A stretch of DNA of 64,000 nucleotides, from assembly GCF_014646635.1 (NCBI RefSeq), contig NZ_BMNQ01000007.1:1-64000 (forward strand). The letters are read 5' to 3'. A model generated the notes under the pieces. It worked only from the letters and a program-made list of their open reading frames with translations, did not search any database and was not told the DNA's origin. Source of the stretch: Lentibacillus kapialis. GTDB lineage: Bacteria; Bacillota; Bacilli; Bacillales; Amphibacillaceae. Position numbers and translations under genes: made by a program. Shown in pieces: positions 52,779 to 61,485 of the stretch; positions within the stretch are counted from its first letter, which is position 1; the number at the start of each line of letters is the position of its first letter.

Positions 52779-53816
52779 TTATACGATGAAGTAAACGATA
52801 ACAGATAATGCTAATGACGTAATGGTCATCGCAGCCAATGGGCGTAACGCACGTGTACGCAAGTCCTTCAAGCTGACGTTCAGACCAAGGCCGACCATGG
52901 CTGCTGTCAACAACCATGTTGTCAACGTGAATACGCCATCCATCACACCATCTGATACTGGGATAGACTCACCTAATACGTAGCTTCCCAAAATACTTAC
53001 AATAATAAAACCAACAAGGAACCATGGAAATTCGATCTTTGCGTCTTCTGCTTCATTTGTCTTGTTTTTGCGTTTCATAATCGCTATAAAGATAAAACAA
53101 AGCGGAACAAGCAAGAAGACACGCCCCAATTTTGCCAGCAATGCGATGGCTAATCCCTCATCACCTGCAGGCGCACCTGCCAAAGCAACATGAGCAACTT
53201 CATGCAGACTGGATCCTGACCAGATCCCGTACTCAATGGCGTCAAGCGGCAGCACAGGACGCAGTATGGTATATGCGATTGCAAAAATGGTTCCCATCAA
53301 GGCGATAATGCCAACACCAATAGCTGTATCTTCATCTTTTGATTTCACAATCGGCGCAACTGCGGCGATGGCTGCTGCCCCGCAGACCCCTGTACCAACT
53401 CCAAGTAATAGGGATATGCTTTTATCCGCTTTAAACACTTTCGCCAGCCAGACAGTTGCTAAAATAGCAAAAACAATGACGCCGGCATCCCGAACTAACA
53501 GTCCAAGACCATCACTCAGAACAGTATCAATACTCAGTTTTAGTCCGTACAGAATAATGGCTGCCCGCAATAATCGCTTTGATGCAAAGGCAATTCCCGG
53601 TCGGATCGCTTCAGGATATCCGAAAATCTGTCGGTAAAAAACAGCGATTATAATGGCACATGCCAATTGTCCGACACGGTCGAACCCGGGCACCATTGCG
53701 AGCAAATATCCTAGTAAAGCAATCAAAAAAGTGAATGCTATCCCGCCAATCCAAGCTGTTTGGGGGGACGGCTGTTTTTTTGTTTCTGTGTTTGTTTGCA
53801 TTTCCGGCATCGCCAT
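52779..53816 (-). CDS. YeiH-family (UPF0324) putative sulfate exporter
   Basis: The start ATG 53816 follows GGAGGTGTTTTC, giving 345 residues; a longer in-frame start has no site and would overlap the divergent regulator. About ten helices are seen, with LLRAAIILYGLKLSI, GTGVCGAAAIAAVAPIVKSK, SGSSLHEVAHVALAG and NVSLKDLRTRALRPL. The family is proposed to export sulfite/sulfate or taurine products and often lies next to a LysR regulator, as here. Confidence 0.88.
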   Translation of the reverse strand: MAMPEMQTNTETKKQPSPQTAWIGGIAFTFLIALLGYLLAMVPGFDRVGQLACAIIIAVFYRQIFGYPEAIRPGIAFASKRLLRAAIILYGLKLSIDTVLSDGLGLLVRDAGVIVFAILATVWLAKVFKADKSISLLLGVGTGVCGAAAIAAVAPIVKSKDEDTAIGVGIIALMGTIFAIAYTILRPVLPLDAIEYGIWSGSSLHEVAHVALAGAPAGDEGLAIALLAKLGRVFLLVPLCFIFIAIMKRKNKTNEAEDAKIEFPWFLVGFIIVSILGSYVLGESIPVSDGVMDGVFTLTTWLLTAAMVGLGLNVSLKDLRTRALRPLAAMTITSLALSVIVYFIV

Positions 53817-53939
53817 GAAAACACCTCCTTTATTAAGCATAATGGCTTTACTAACATAAGGAAAATAATTATTTCTAATCATGACCATAAGTAATATGTT
53901 ATGATAAACAAAACACGTGCTAAAAGGGTGAGTTATAAA
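53817..53939. promoter_or_regulatory. Divergent promoter region of the YeiH/LysR pair
   Basis: The intergenic region is AT-rich and holds the palindrome AAATAATTATTT (near 53864-53875), a plausible LysR box with repeats around it. The regulator probably acts on both genes from here. Confidence 0.45.
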
Positions 53940-54848
53940 ATGGATCAGCACTTACAGGTTTTTGTAACAGTTGCAGAGAAACAAAACTTTTCAAGAGCAG
54001 CGGAAGAATTACATATGACACAACCTGCCGTCAGCCAATATATACGGACATTTGAGGAGAATATAGGTGTGCGGCTTTTGGAACGGACGAATAAATATGT
54101 GCACTTAAATAAAGCTGGTGAAATTGTCTATCATCATGCGAAGGAAATTGTTGGTTTGTACACCAGAATGCAACATTTGGTGGATGATTTAGCTAATAAA
54201 GCCAGCGGCCCCCTTTCAATTGGGGCTAGTTATACGTTTGGTGAGTACGTGCTTCCTCATATTCTTGCTAAAATGAAAGAAAGCTATCCGGAAATCCGGC
54301 CCACTGTCATGATTGGCAATACAGCTGAAGTTGCGGATTCAGTGATGCATCATCAGCTTGATATCGGTATTGTGGAAGGTCATTTTAAAAATGAACAGCA
54401 ATTTCAGACTGAAGAATTTGCAGAAGATTCTATGGTCGTTGTTGCGTCTCCGAAACATCCTTTGGTAAACAGGCATAATGAAATAACGACAGAGGATTTA
54501 GAAGAACAAACGTGGATTTTGCGGGAGGTGGGTTCAGGTACCCGGGAAGCCGCTGAAAAAATGTTTCAGCGTTTTGGGATTTCGCCTGCCAACATTATGA
54601 ATATTGGCAGTACACAGCCTATCAAAGAAGCGGTCGAGGCGGGGCTTGGAATAAGTTTATTATCACAATGGGCCATTCAAAAAGAACTGCGCAATGGTGA
54701 TATACAAATGGTTGATGTTAAGGGTCTGCCGTTCACAAGACAATTTTCAATCGTTACAACGTCGCCCTTCCAGACCAAGGCATTGCAGGTTTTTATAGCA
54801 TTATTGCGGCATAAAAAGGAACTCACTGTTTTTTCCGCTGGGGAATAG
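53940..54848 (+). CDS. LysR-family regulator, CysL/YeiE-like
   Basis: ATG 53940 after AAGGGTGAG gives 302 residues; an upstream in-frame ATG at 53901 is less likely. The N-terminal helix-turn-helix is FVTVAEKQNFSRAAEELHMT, QPAVSQYIRTFEENIGVRLL. The effector domain has DIGIVEGHF and GLGISLLSQWAI. It is divergent from the YeiH-type exporter, like YeiE-YeiH in E. coli, and probably activates it in response to a sulfur compound. Confidence 0.9.
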   Translation: MDQHLQVFVTVAEKQNFSRAAEELHMTQPAVSQYIRTFEENIGVRLLERTNKYVHLNKAGEIVYHHAKEIVGLYTRMQHLVDDLANKASGPLSIGASYTFGEYVLPHILAKMKESYPEIRPTVMIGNTAEVADSVMHHQLDIGIVEGHFKNEQQFQTEEFAEDSMVVVASPKHPLVNRHNEITTEDLEEQTWILREVGSGTREAAEKMFQRFGISPANIMNIGSTQPIKEAVEAGLGISLLSQWAIQKELRNGDIQMVDVKGLPFTRQFSIVTTSPFQTKALQVFIALLRHKKELTVFSAGE

Positions 54849-55033
54849 CCATTTTGCGAGGCGTGCTCTTAGCTGCAGAGTTAATTGCTGAGGCAAAGTA
54901 GTGAAAATGAGTGTATACTTAATAGACTGCGGTATCATTTTGTCAGAGTGTAAGATTACAATTTTGATAACGTCATTATGTTAACATACTAATAGTGTCT
55001 CTAATAAATACGCGTTGGGAGAGTGTTGCTTAA

Positions 55034-55624
55034 ATGACAACGATCGGATTTGTCCGTCATGGGGTTACACAGTGGAACAAGGAAGGAAGAGCGCAAGGAA
55101 ACTCCGATATTCCATTAGATACAGAAGGTTTAAAGCAGGCTCGTCTTTTGGCGGAACAGCTGGAAATCGGTGACTGGGACATTGTATATTCCAGTGATCT
55201 ATTGCGGGCGAAGCAAACCGCGGAAATTCTGAATGATAAACTTGGAACACAGTTACAGCTGGATTCCAGGCTTCGTGAGAGAGGCTGCGGACTTGTTGAA
55301 GGGATGACAGAGGAAGAAAGGGTGCAGCAATGGGGACCTAAGTGGCGTGAACTGGATATGCAATTCGAAACACAGGACAGCATTATTGCCAGAGGGATGG
55401 CATTTATTGACGAGATTAGTGACAAGCATAAGCATCAGAATGTATTAATTGTCAGCCACGGAACATTCATTAAGATGCTCTTGAACAGACTTCTTCCTGA
55501 TTCGAATATGGATGAATCCTTAAAAAACACATCACTAACCTCCATGTCAAGAGATGATAGCGGCTGGGCTTGTGATATGTATAATTGGACTGAGCATTTG
55601 TTGAAAAGCGATTTATTTAATTGA
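55034..55624 (+). CDS. Histidine phosphatase (phosphoglycerate mutase-like)
   Basis: The 196-residue enzyme has the RHG motif FVRHGVTQWNKEGR, the second Arg in VYSSDLLRAKQTAEIL, the Glu in LRERGCGLVEG and the late His in VLIVSHGTFIKML. It is a member of the branch-1 histidine phosphatases; several relatives act on sugar phosphates or nucleotides, and the substrate cannot be read from sequence. A 71-base gap leads to the acetyltransferase. Confidence 0.9.
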   Translation: MTTIGFVRHGVTQWNKEGRAQGNSDIPLDTEGLKQARLLAEQLEIGDWDIVYSSDLLRAKQTAEILNDKLGTQLQLDSRLRERGCGLVEGMTEEERVQQWGPKWRELDMQFETQDSIIARGMAFIDEISDKHKHQNVLIVSHGTFIKMLLNRLLPDSNMDESLKNTSLTSMSRDDSGWACDMYNWTEHLLKSDLFN

Positions 55625-55695
55625 CTGTTTAAAATGGCAATTTTCAGCTGTTTTATGCAGCATTTTGATAATGAAATGAATAGGGTGGGGACCAA

Positions 55696-56238
55696 GTGAA
55701 ATTACTGACAGGCCATAAAATCAAACTGACTAGATTTAAAGAGACTGATTTATCTATATTGGAGCAATGGTATCAGGATGAAACGTTTATGCGGCTTATG
55801 GATGCTTCTCCCGTTTTTCCAAAATCCGTTGAGGAGTTAAAAGAGTGGTATTTGAAAAAGCTCAAGAACAATGAATTTCTGTTTGCAGTCCGGATACTGG
55901 AATCGGATGACTTAATTGGATTCGTGGAACTGGATTCGATTGATTGGGCGAACCGTAATGCATGGCTGGCACTTGGTATTGGAGATAAAACAAACTGGAA
56001 CAAAGGATATGGTCAGGAATCGCTTAGGCTTGTCTTGGGTTTTGCGTTCAGGGAACTGAATCTGCTTCGTGTTCAGTTAACTGTATTTGAACGTAATAAT
56101 CGGGCGATTGCAGCTTATGAAAAGTGCGGTTTTAAACATGAGGGCGGCCACAGAGAATATTTGAATCGTGACGGTGAGTCCGAGGACATGCTTATTTTTG
56201 GCATTTTGCGCCGGGAATGGCAAGCGCTGCAATCGTAA
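55696..56238 (+). CDS. GNAT-family N-acetyltransferase
   Basis: The 180-residue protein starts at GTG 55696 after GGTGGGG. It has LRLVLGFAFRELNLLRVQLT and ERNNRAIAAYEKCGFKHEG, typical of the RimJ/RimL-like branch. FVELDSIDWANRNAWLALGI and NKGYGQESL mark the acetyl-CoA site. Substrate unknown. Confidence 0.9.
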   Translation: MKLLTGHKIKLTRFKETDLSILEQWYQDETFMRLMDASPVFPKSVEELKEWYLKKLKNNEFLFAVRILESDDLIGFVELDSIDWANRNAWLALGIGDKTNWNKGYGQESLRLVLGFAFRELNLLRVQLTVFERNNRAIAAYEKCGFKHEGGHREYLNRDGESEDMLIFGILRREWQALQS

Positions 56239-56288
56239 AAGAAATGTTTACTTAATTAGTTACCGGGTTGTCGAAAGGATGGGAAGAG

Positions 56289-56897
56289 ATGCCAAAAGAC
56301 AAGCTAATCGGGAAATATGATAAACACGTCGACATGTTTAACGCATTATGCACCAGCCGTTTTTGGGAACGTTGGAGAAGGGCGCTTTTAGCAAGTGCCT
56401 ATGGAAAAGTTTTGGAAGTGGGTGTCGGCAACGGGGCAAACTTCCCATATTACAGCAGGGAGAACGTTCATGTAACAGGGGTGGATTTCAGCCCGGAAAT
56501 GATTAAAAGTGCCGGACAAACTGCCACCGATTATAAAATGGATGCCGAACTGATACAACAGGATGTGGAAGATTTGACTTTTGAATCGGGTTCATTTGAT
56601 TGCATTGTATCCACGCTGACGATGTGCGGCTATCCCAATCCAACGGGGGTGTTGAATCAATTTAACCGCTGGTGCCGTGAAGATGGCATCATCCTGTTAA
56701 TGGAACACGGTATCAGCTCAAATCGTGTTTTGTCGTATACTCAAAAGATGGTCGACCCATTGTTCAAAAAAACCGCCGGCTGCCATTGTGACCGAAATAT
56801 CATGAAGATTGTTGAGAACTCCGCTCCTAAGGTTGACTATAAGAACAGTTATTGGACAGATATCATAAGTTTAATCTGGGCCAGACCGGTTAAATAA
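56289..56897 (+). CDS. Class I SAM-dependent methyltransferase
   Basis: I place the start at ATG 56289 (AAAGGATGG upstream), giving 202 residues; TTG 56268 is an alternative. Motif I is LEVGVGNGANFPYY, followed by VTGVDFSPEMIKSA and FDCIVSTLTMCGYP. It resembles UbiE-like or phospholipid N-methyltransferases, but its substrate is not clear. It follows the acetyltransferase closely and may be co-transcribed. Confidence 0.88.
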   Translation: MPKDKLIGKYDKHVDMFNALCTSRFWERWRRALLASAYGKVLEVGVGNGANFPYYSRENVHVTGVDFSPEMIKSAGQTATDYKMDAELIQQDVEDLTFESGSFDCIVSTLTMCGYPNPTGVLNQFNRWCREDGIILLMEHGISSNRVLSYTQKMVDPLFKKTAGCHCDRNIMKIVENSAPKVDYKNSYWTDIISLIWARPVK

Positions 56898-56926
56898 TAT
56901 AGCCTTATCGGTTTGGATGCTAATAC

Positions 56927-56959
56927 AGAATGAGGATGTCTGTCCGACATCCTCATTCT
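56927..56959. terminator. Perfect 14-bp inverted repeat between converging genes
   Basis: AGAATGAGGATGTC pairs with GACATCCTCATTCT around TGTCC. It serves both genes as a probable terminator, though T runs are short. Confidence 0.65.
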
Positions 56960-58950
56960 CACTTATTACCTATTTCAGCTTGTTCTTCCGCGAAACGAAC
57001 AAAGTAATCAAGTGAAGTCTGGTTGTTCAATGACCCTTTATTGACCACTTCATTAACCGGTTTTCCCATCAATATTTTTTTGATCGGTATTTCCAGTTTT
57101 TTGCCATTTAGTGTTTTCGGCAGATCAGGCGCTTCGTAAATACCGCTTGGTACGTGCCGTGGTGAGCAATGTTGACGGATCTGTTGTTTAATTGTGTTTT
57201 TCACATCATCAGTCAGTTCCTCACCGGTTTTCATCAGGACAAATAATGGTGTATAGGATTCGCCATCACCTTTTGGAACGTCCACAATTAGACTATCACT
57301 TACTTTACTGACGTGGTCGACCGCACGATAAATTTCACTCGTACCGATACGAATTCCTCCGCGATTAATAGTCGCATCAGATCGTCCATAAATGACACAC
57401 GTGCGCCGCTCGGTAATTTTTAAATAATCTCCGTGCCGCCAAATACCCGGGAATACATCGAAGTAGCTGTCATGAAGGCGAGTACCGTCCGGGTCATTCC
57501 AAAAATAAATTGGCATGGATGGGAATGGTTCAGTCAGTACAAGTTCACCGACTTCTTCAATTTGCGGGTTGGCATCATCATCAAAACTTTTAATTTTAGC
57601 ACCAAGTCCGCGGCACTGCAGTTCCCCTGCATATACCGGCAAAATGGGTACACCCAGAATAAATGCTGTACAGACATCGGTTCCCCCGCTTGCTGAGGCA
57701 ATCCAAAGGTCCTTTTTCACATTATCATAGCACCATTGAAATCCCTCAGGCGGAAGCGGAGACCCAGTTGAACTTATGCTCTTAAGATGGCTCAAGTCGA
57801 ATTCATCACCAGGTTTCAGGTCCTCATCTTTCATACACGCGGTAATATAGCTTGCACTCGTACCAAAGACTGTCATCTTTGTATCCTGGGCAAACTTCCA
57901 CAGCATCCGCTTGTCCGGATAGGCCGGGTTGCCGTCGTATAGGATAATCGTACTGCCGGTCAGCAGTCCGCCGACAAGGAAATTCCACATCATCCAGCCT
58001 GTGGTGGTAAACCAGAAGAAACGGTCGTCTTCTCCAAGGTCTGCATGAAATGTCAATGCTTTCAGATGTTCAAGCAAAATACCGCCCTGACTTTGCACAA
58101 TCGGCTTCGGTTTTCCGGTGGTGCCGGAAGAAAATAGTACCCATAGCGGGTCATTGAAGTTCACATGTTCAAAAGTAAGGGTCCCTGATTCCGCAATCGC
58201 ATCTTCCCATAATGTGACGTTTTTCAGATGACCTGTATCAGGTTGTTTATTCAAATACGGGATAGCGATAGTTGCTTCCAATGTCGGCAACTCGGACTGA
58301 ATATTCTCCGCGACATCAATCCGATCGAAATCCTTTCCGCTGTAACGGTAGCCATCAACGGTCACCATCACTTTCGGTTCGATTTGTTTGAACCGGTCAA
58401 TCACGCTTTGAGTGCCAAATTCCGGTGAGGCACTCGACCAGATTGCACCAAGGCTTGCGGTCGCCAAAAACGCCACAATAGTTTCATAGATATTAGCAAC
58501 ATAAGCCACGACACGATCGCCTTTTGCTACACCCATATTTTTAAGGGTTTGCTGCATGGCCGCTGTGTCCTGGTACAGTTTCTGCCATGTAATTTCCTCT
58601 GTGCCGCGTAATTCTGACGAATGGATAATAGCCGGCTTTTCATTATCTCGGTCTTTGAAAATATGTTCGGTATAGTTAATAGTCGCTTCCGGAAACCATC
58701 CCGTTCCAGGCATCTGATGTGATGTCAGAACTGTTCTATAAGGATTTTCCGCTTGGATATCAAAGTATTCCCATATTGACATCCAGAAATCTTCCAATTC
58801 GTCTGTGGACCATTTCCAGAGCGAATGATAGTCACCGAATTGCAGGTTTTTATGTGCGCTTAACCAATTCATATAATCATAGATTTTTGATTGTTGTTTT
58901 CGTTTATTATCCGGTTCCCATAACAGGGTACCTTCTTTTATCTCGTTCAA
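56959..58950 (-). CDS. Acetoacetyl-CoA synthetase
   Basis: The 663-residue adenylate-forming enzyme has a start at TTG 58950 after GGAGGGG. Family landmarks are LWEPDNKRKQQSKIYDYMNW at the N-terminus, VLFSSGTTGKPKPIVQSQGG (P-loop-like A3), SISSTGSPLPPEGFQW, SGGTDVCTAF, HGDYLKIT and a C-terminal LPKTLNGKKLEIPIKK with the catalytic Lys. It activates acetoacetate with ATP and CoA, in use of ketone bodies or of acetoacetate from amino-acid or polyhydroxybutyrate breakdown. It stands alone. Confidence 0.92.
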   Translation of the reverse strand: MNEIKEGTLLWEPDNKRKQQSKIYDYMNWLSAHKNLQFGDYHSLWKWSTDELEDFWMSIWEYFDIQAENPYRTVLTSHQMPGTGWFPEATINYTEHIFKDRDNEKPAIIHSSELRGTEEITWQKLYQDTAAMQQTLKNMGVAKGDRVVAYVANIYETIVAFLATASLGAIWSSASPEFGTQSVIDRFKQIEPKVMVTVDGYRYSGKDFDRIDVAENIQSELPTLEATIAIPYLNKQPDTGHLKNVTLWEDAIAESGTLTFEHVNFNDPLWVLFSSGTTGKPKPIVQSQGGILLEHLKALTFHADLGEDDRFFWFTTTGWMMWNFLVGGLLTGSTIILYDGNPAYPDKRMLWKFAQDTKMTVFGTSASYITACMKDEDLKPGDEFDLSHLKSISSTGSPLPPEGFQWCYDNVKKDLWIASASGGTDVCTAFILGVPILPVYAGELQCRGLGAKIKSFDDDANPQIEEVGELVLTEPFPSMPIYFWNDPDGTRLHDSYFDVFPGIWRHGDYLKITERRTCVIYGRSDATINRGGIRIGTSEIYRAVDHVSKVSDSLIVDVPKGDGESYTPLFVLMKTGEELTDDVKNTIKQQIRQHCSPRHVPSGIYEAPDLPKTLNGKKLEIPIKKILMGKPVNEVVNKGSLNNQTSLDYFVRFAEEQAEIGNK

Positions 58951-59193
58951 TATCCTGCCCCTCCTTTAGACTGCACTCGTTATCTATTATATGAAACCGT
59001 TTTCCGTGTGTAAAGGATAAGTAGGGGTTGGGAATTGGAAATGTCATTATGGTTTATGAGCTGTAGGGTATACGTTTCAACAAAATGAAAAGGTCAGGAA
59101 GTCATATTATTGGAGTGGCTTTATTCAGGAATAGTGAATTGACAAAGATATTGAAGTTTTTAGCTTCGGTTATTGTTTGTTAAATGTGGTTTT

Positions 59194-59955
59194 CTATAAA
59201 TCCCTTAGCTTTGTTTCATGTTCTATGGAGCGTAAAGCAAGGGTTTCCATCGATTTATCCTGCCTTCGATTGCTATCTGAAAGCTCCTGCAGTTTTTCGG
59301 AATTCACTGCAACCTGACTAAAGTTTCGGTTGATTTGGTAGTAATTACGATCAATTCGTGCTGCATTGTCACCTATTTTATCTTCAAGCCGTTGAATATC
59401 GTCCTTAGAGGCCATGCCGGATAAATCGTCTTTGGTCGCCATGCCAGAGATGTCGTCCTTAGAGGCCATGCCGGATAAATCGTCTTTGGTCGCCATGCCA
59501 GAGATGTCGTCCTTAGAGGCCATGCCGGATAAATCCTCTTTGGTCGCCATGCCAGAGATATCGTCCTTAGAAGCCATATCGTATAAATCGTCTTTGGTCG
59601 CCATGCCAGAGATATCGTCCTTAGTAGCCACCCCGGATAAGTCATCTTTGGTCGCCATGCCAGAGATGTCGTCCTTAGTAGCCATACCGGGCAAGTCATC
59701 TTTGGTCGCCATGCCGGATAAATCGTCTTTGGTCGCCATGCCAGAGATATCATCCTTAGAGGCCATATCGGATAAGTCATCTTTGGTCGCCATGCCAGAG
59801 ATGTCGTCCTTAGTAGCCATCTCGGACAAGTCATCTTTGGTTGTCATGCCGTAGATATCGTCCTTAGAGGCCATCCCGGACAAGTCATCTTTGGTCGCCA
59901 TGTTAATTTTGATGCCTCTGATTTCATCGATTAACAGTTGTAAAGTATCTTCCAA
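59194..59955 (-). CDS. Protein with nineteen 9-residue repeats and C-terminal coiled coil
   Basis: The 253-residue protein starts at TTG 59955 after GGGAGGTGAGATGA. After 18 residues come 19 tandem units of consensus MATKDDLSG (variants MASKDDISG), residues 19-189, then a helical tail with heptad-like spacing (LEDKIGDNAARIDRNYYQIN and on). Units ending in Leu and Ile tend to alternate, giving a 54-nt higher-order repeat. Similar KDDL/KEDL repeat proteins in Bacillaceae are thought to form long coiled coils; function is unknown. The number of units probably changes by slippage. Confidence 0.8.
   Translation of the reverse strand: MEDTLQLLIDEIRGIKINMATKDDLSGMASKDDIYGMTTKDDLSEMATKDDISGMATKDDLSDMASKDDISGMATKDDLSGMATKDDLPGMATKDDISGMATKDDLSGVATKDDISGMATKDDLYDMASKDDISGMATKEDLSGMASKDDISGMATKDDLSGMASKDDISGMATKDDLSGMASKDDIQRLEDKIGDNAARIDRNYYQINRNFSQVAVNSEKLQELSDSNRRQDKSMETLALRSIEHETKLRDL
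59389..59901 (-). repeat. 27-bp tandem repeat array (19 units)
   Basis: The array encodes the 9-residue repeats of the gene above. Because 27 is a multiple of three, other frames on both strands also stay open, which makes false genes here. Confidence 0.85.
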
Positions 59956-60178
59956 TCATCTCACCTCCCTTACTCTTCAACAAAGGTTGTTTAAACTATA
60001 TCACGCTACAACACAGGCTGCAACTTTACATTTAACGTGAATAACACAAAAAAATTGCCATTTTTTCGGCAGAAATGATCACTATTAAGGGTGTTGTCAA
60101 AAAATGTCGCATTAAAGTTTCGCAAAATCAAAATATAATCGCTTATTCACGTTTTTCGCCTCATACGTAATATGTTTT

Positions 60179-60301
60179 GTGACAAGCCAAAATGATGTTG
60201 AATCTCATGCGCAGGCTGAGCTTGAATTAGAAAAAACCGGCATTTGCCCGTCTTATACCGAGTGCCAACGTTTTCCTTATAAGGTCGTACATAATTTATA
60301 A
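60179..60301 (+). other. Possible 40-residue frame containing the 77-bp element, copy 2
   Basis: GTG 60179 opens VTSQNDVESHAQAELELEKT ending PYKVVHNL at TAA 60299. Its last 77 bases (60225-60301) match the element at 21612-21687, whose frame also ends YKVTHNL. No binding site precedes the GTG, so it could be a gene remnant. The rest of 59956-60358 has no gene. Confidence 0.4.
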
Positions 60302-60332
60302 GAAAACACTCCAGCAAAGTATTTCCGGAGTG
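60300..60332 (-). terminator. Terminator of the zinc-ribbon gene
   Basis: On the minus strand CACTCC and GGAGTG arms are followed by TTTTC, 27 bases after the gene. Confidence 0.7.
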
Positions 60333-60358
60333 CTTTTAGATAGTGGTGATTGCCATAG

Positions 60359-60610
60359 CTACTGGCTGCGGTCATGTTCAGCAAATTTTATAAACGTATA
60401 TTCATCTTCAATCAGTCCACATGAACCGCATTGTATTTTATATTCCGGGCCACTATAGGTAATATGAAAAATTTCCGGCTGGCTGTCTGTATAATCCTTT
60501 AAAATATCGCCGGTCTGTGGATCCAATTTCACCGGTTTTGCTACTTGTTCGATCATATTAAACCGTGAACGATTTGTTTTACAGTTCGGACAAAGATATT
60601 GTTGCGTCAT
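60359..60610 (-). CDS. Small zinc-ribbon protein
   Basis: ATG 60610 after GGAGGTGTCTGAT gives 83 residues. Two cysteine pairs, CPNCKTNR near the N-terminus and [12 protein letters not shown] near the C-terminus, form a likely zinc ribbon. The middle ([14 protein letters not shown]) is beta-rich. I recognise no named family and cannot tell whether it binds nucleic acid or protein. Confidence 0.7.
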   Translation of the reverse strand: MTQQYLCPNCKTNRSRFNMIEQVAKPVKLDPQTGDILKDYTDSQPEIFHITYSGPEYKIQCGSCGLIEDEYTFIKFAEHDRSQ

Positions 60611-60693
60611 ATCAGACACCTCCAAGCCTTATCATTCCAATACTGTAACTTTTTATTCGAAAGCTGCCAGTTGAGTGACATGCATCAGGCAGG

Positions 60694-61134
60694 TTATGAA
60701 AGCCATCGTTTAATTTTCCCAAAAAAGGATTTAGTTGTTTTAGTCTTTTTTTTCACTTTTTCATCAGAGTCATCAATAAAAATATATTCTTTATCAATTG
60801 CATAATCATACGCAAGGACTGCCCCGATGTCTGTATCTGATTCCTCATTGGTAACTTCAGTCCAGGGAATGTTATATTTGTTGGCCAGTGCTTTTTCTTC
60901 TTTTAGAAACTTATGTGGAACATCACCATTCATCAGCAGTTTGGTATCTTTATTTGCCTTCATTGCCGTCTCCAGATGTTTTAGTCCTTTATCCGACATG
61001 ACCTGGCCTTTCGTAAGCGCAATTACAATGCGCTCCCTGATTGTTCCCAGGAATTGTTTCCGTTCAGACCGTTTCGTTTGCCGGGAGCCGTAAATTCCTT
61101 CTGTCAAATAGTCATCGACATTCTTTTTCCCCAT
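60694..61134 (-). CDS. yueI: YueI-family protein (DUF1694)
   Basis: The start ATG 61134 (MGKKNVDDYLTEGIYG) follows AAGGAAGTGG; an in-frame ATG at 61161 is upstream of this site. The 146 residues keep YueI features: FLGTIRERIVIALTKGQVM, DTKLLMNGDVPHKFLKEEKA and IGAVLAYDYAIDKEYIFID. The family resembles L7Ae/receiver-like folds and has no known function. Confidence 0.85.
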   Translation of the reverse strand: MGKKNVDDYLTEGIYGSRQTKRSERKQFLGTIRERIVIALTKGQVMSDKGLKHLETAMKANKDTKLLMNGDVPHKFLKEEKALANKYNIPWTEVTNEESDTDIGAVLAYDYAIDKEYIFIDDSDEKVKKKTKTTKSFFGKIKRWLS

Positions 61135-61216
61135 GCTGCCACTTCCTTGTTCAATATTCATGTATTTAGTTTAACCCATGAATCGTTGTCCTGCAAAAAA
61201 CCACAATTAAAAAATG

Positions 61217-61245
61217 AAAAGTGCCCCGGAGAGGGGGCACTTTTT
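61217..61245 (-). terminator. Bidirectional terminator
   Basis: AAAAGTGCCCC and GGGGCACTTTTT arms around GGAGAG; lies directly after the YfhD-like gene. Confidence 0.88.
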
Positions 61246-61246
61246 A

Positions 61247-61429
61247 TCAGGAATTCCTGTTTTTTACACGTTCTTGGGCTGCGTGTCTTCTAACTTGAGC
61301 TATTTTGTCGTTGTGGTCACCAAATTCTACGGAAAATTCAACATCCTTGCTGTCTGTTTTCGCATATTTCGGCGTTTGCGCCAAACGAGCTTTTCCTCTG
61401 CGATTCGTCCGATGTTCGTCTCTTCCCAT
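61247..61429 (-). CDS. YfhD-like small protein
   Basis: ATG 61429 after GGGGTGGATT gives 60 residues. MGRDEHRTNRRGKARLAQTP then DVEFSVEFGDHNDKIAQVRR resemble the YfhD family of Bacillaceae (basic N-terminus, DVEFSxE box, helical C-terminus) found in spore formers. No function is proven. Confidence 0.6.
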   Translation of the reverse strand: MGRDEHRTNRRGKARLAQTPKYAKTDSKDVEFSVEFGDHNDKIAQVRRHAAQERVKNRNS

Positions 61430-61485
61430 ACAATCCACCCCAATCAAAATGGCTTCGTGTTTAGTATGTGCTTAAAACACAGTTA

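Noticed and set aside
59373-59854. Long open frames on both strands inside the KDDL repeat gene
   Set aside because: They come from the 27-nt period, which keeps several frames open. Only the minus-strand frame starting at 59955 has a ribosome binding site and sensible composition.
60080-60130. Possible insertion-sequence end (GGGTGTTGTCAAAAAATG)
   Set aside because: No transposase remnant, matching inverted end or target duplication is seen nearby.
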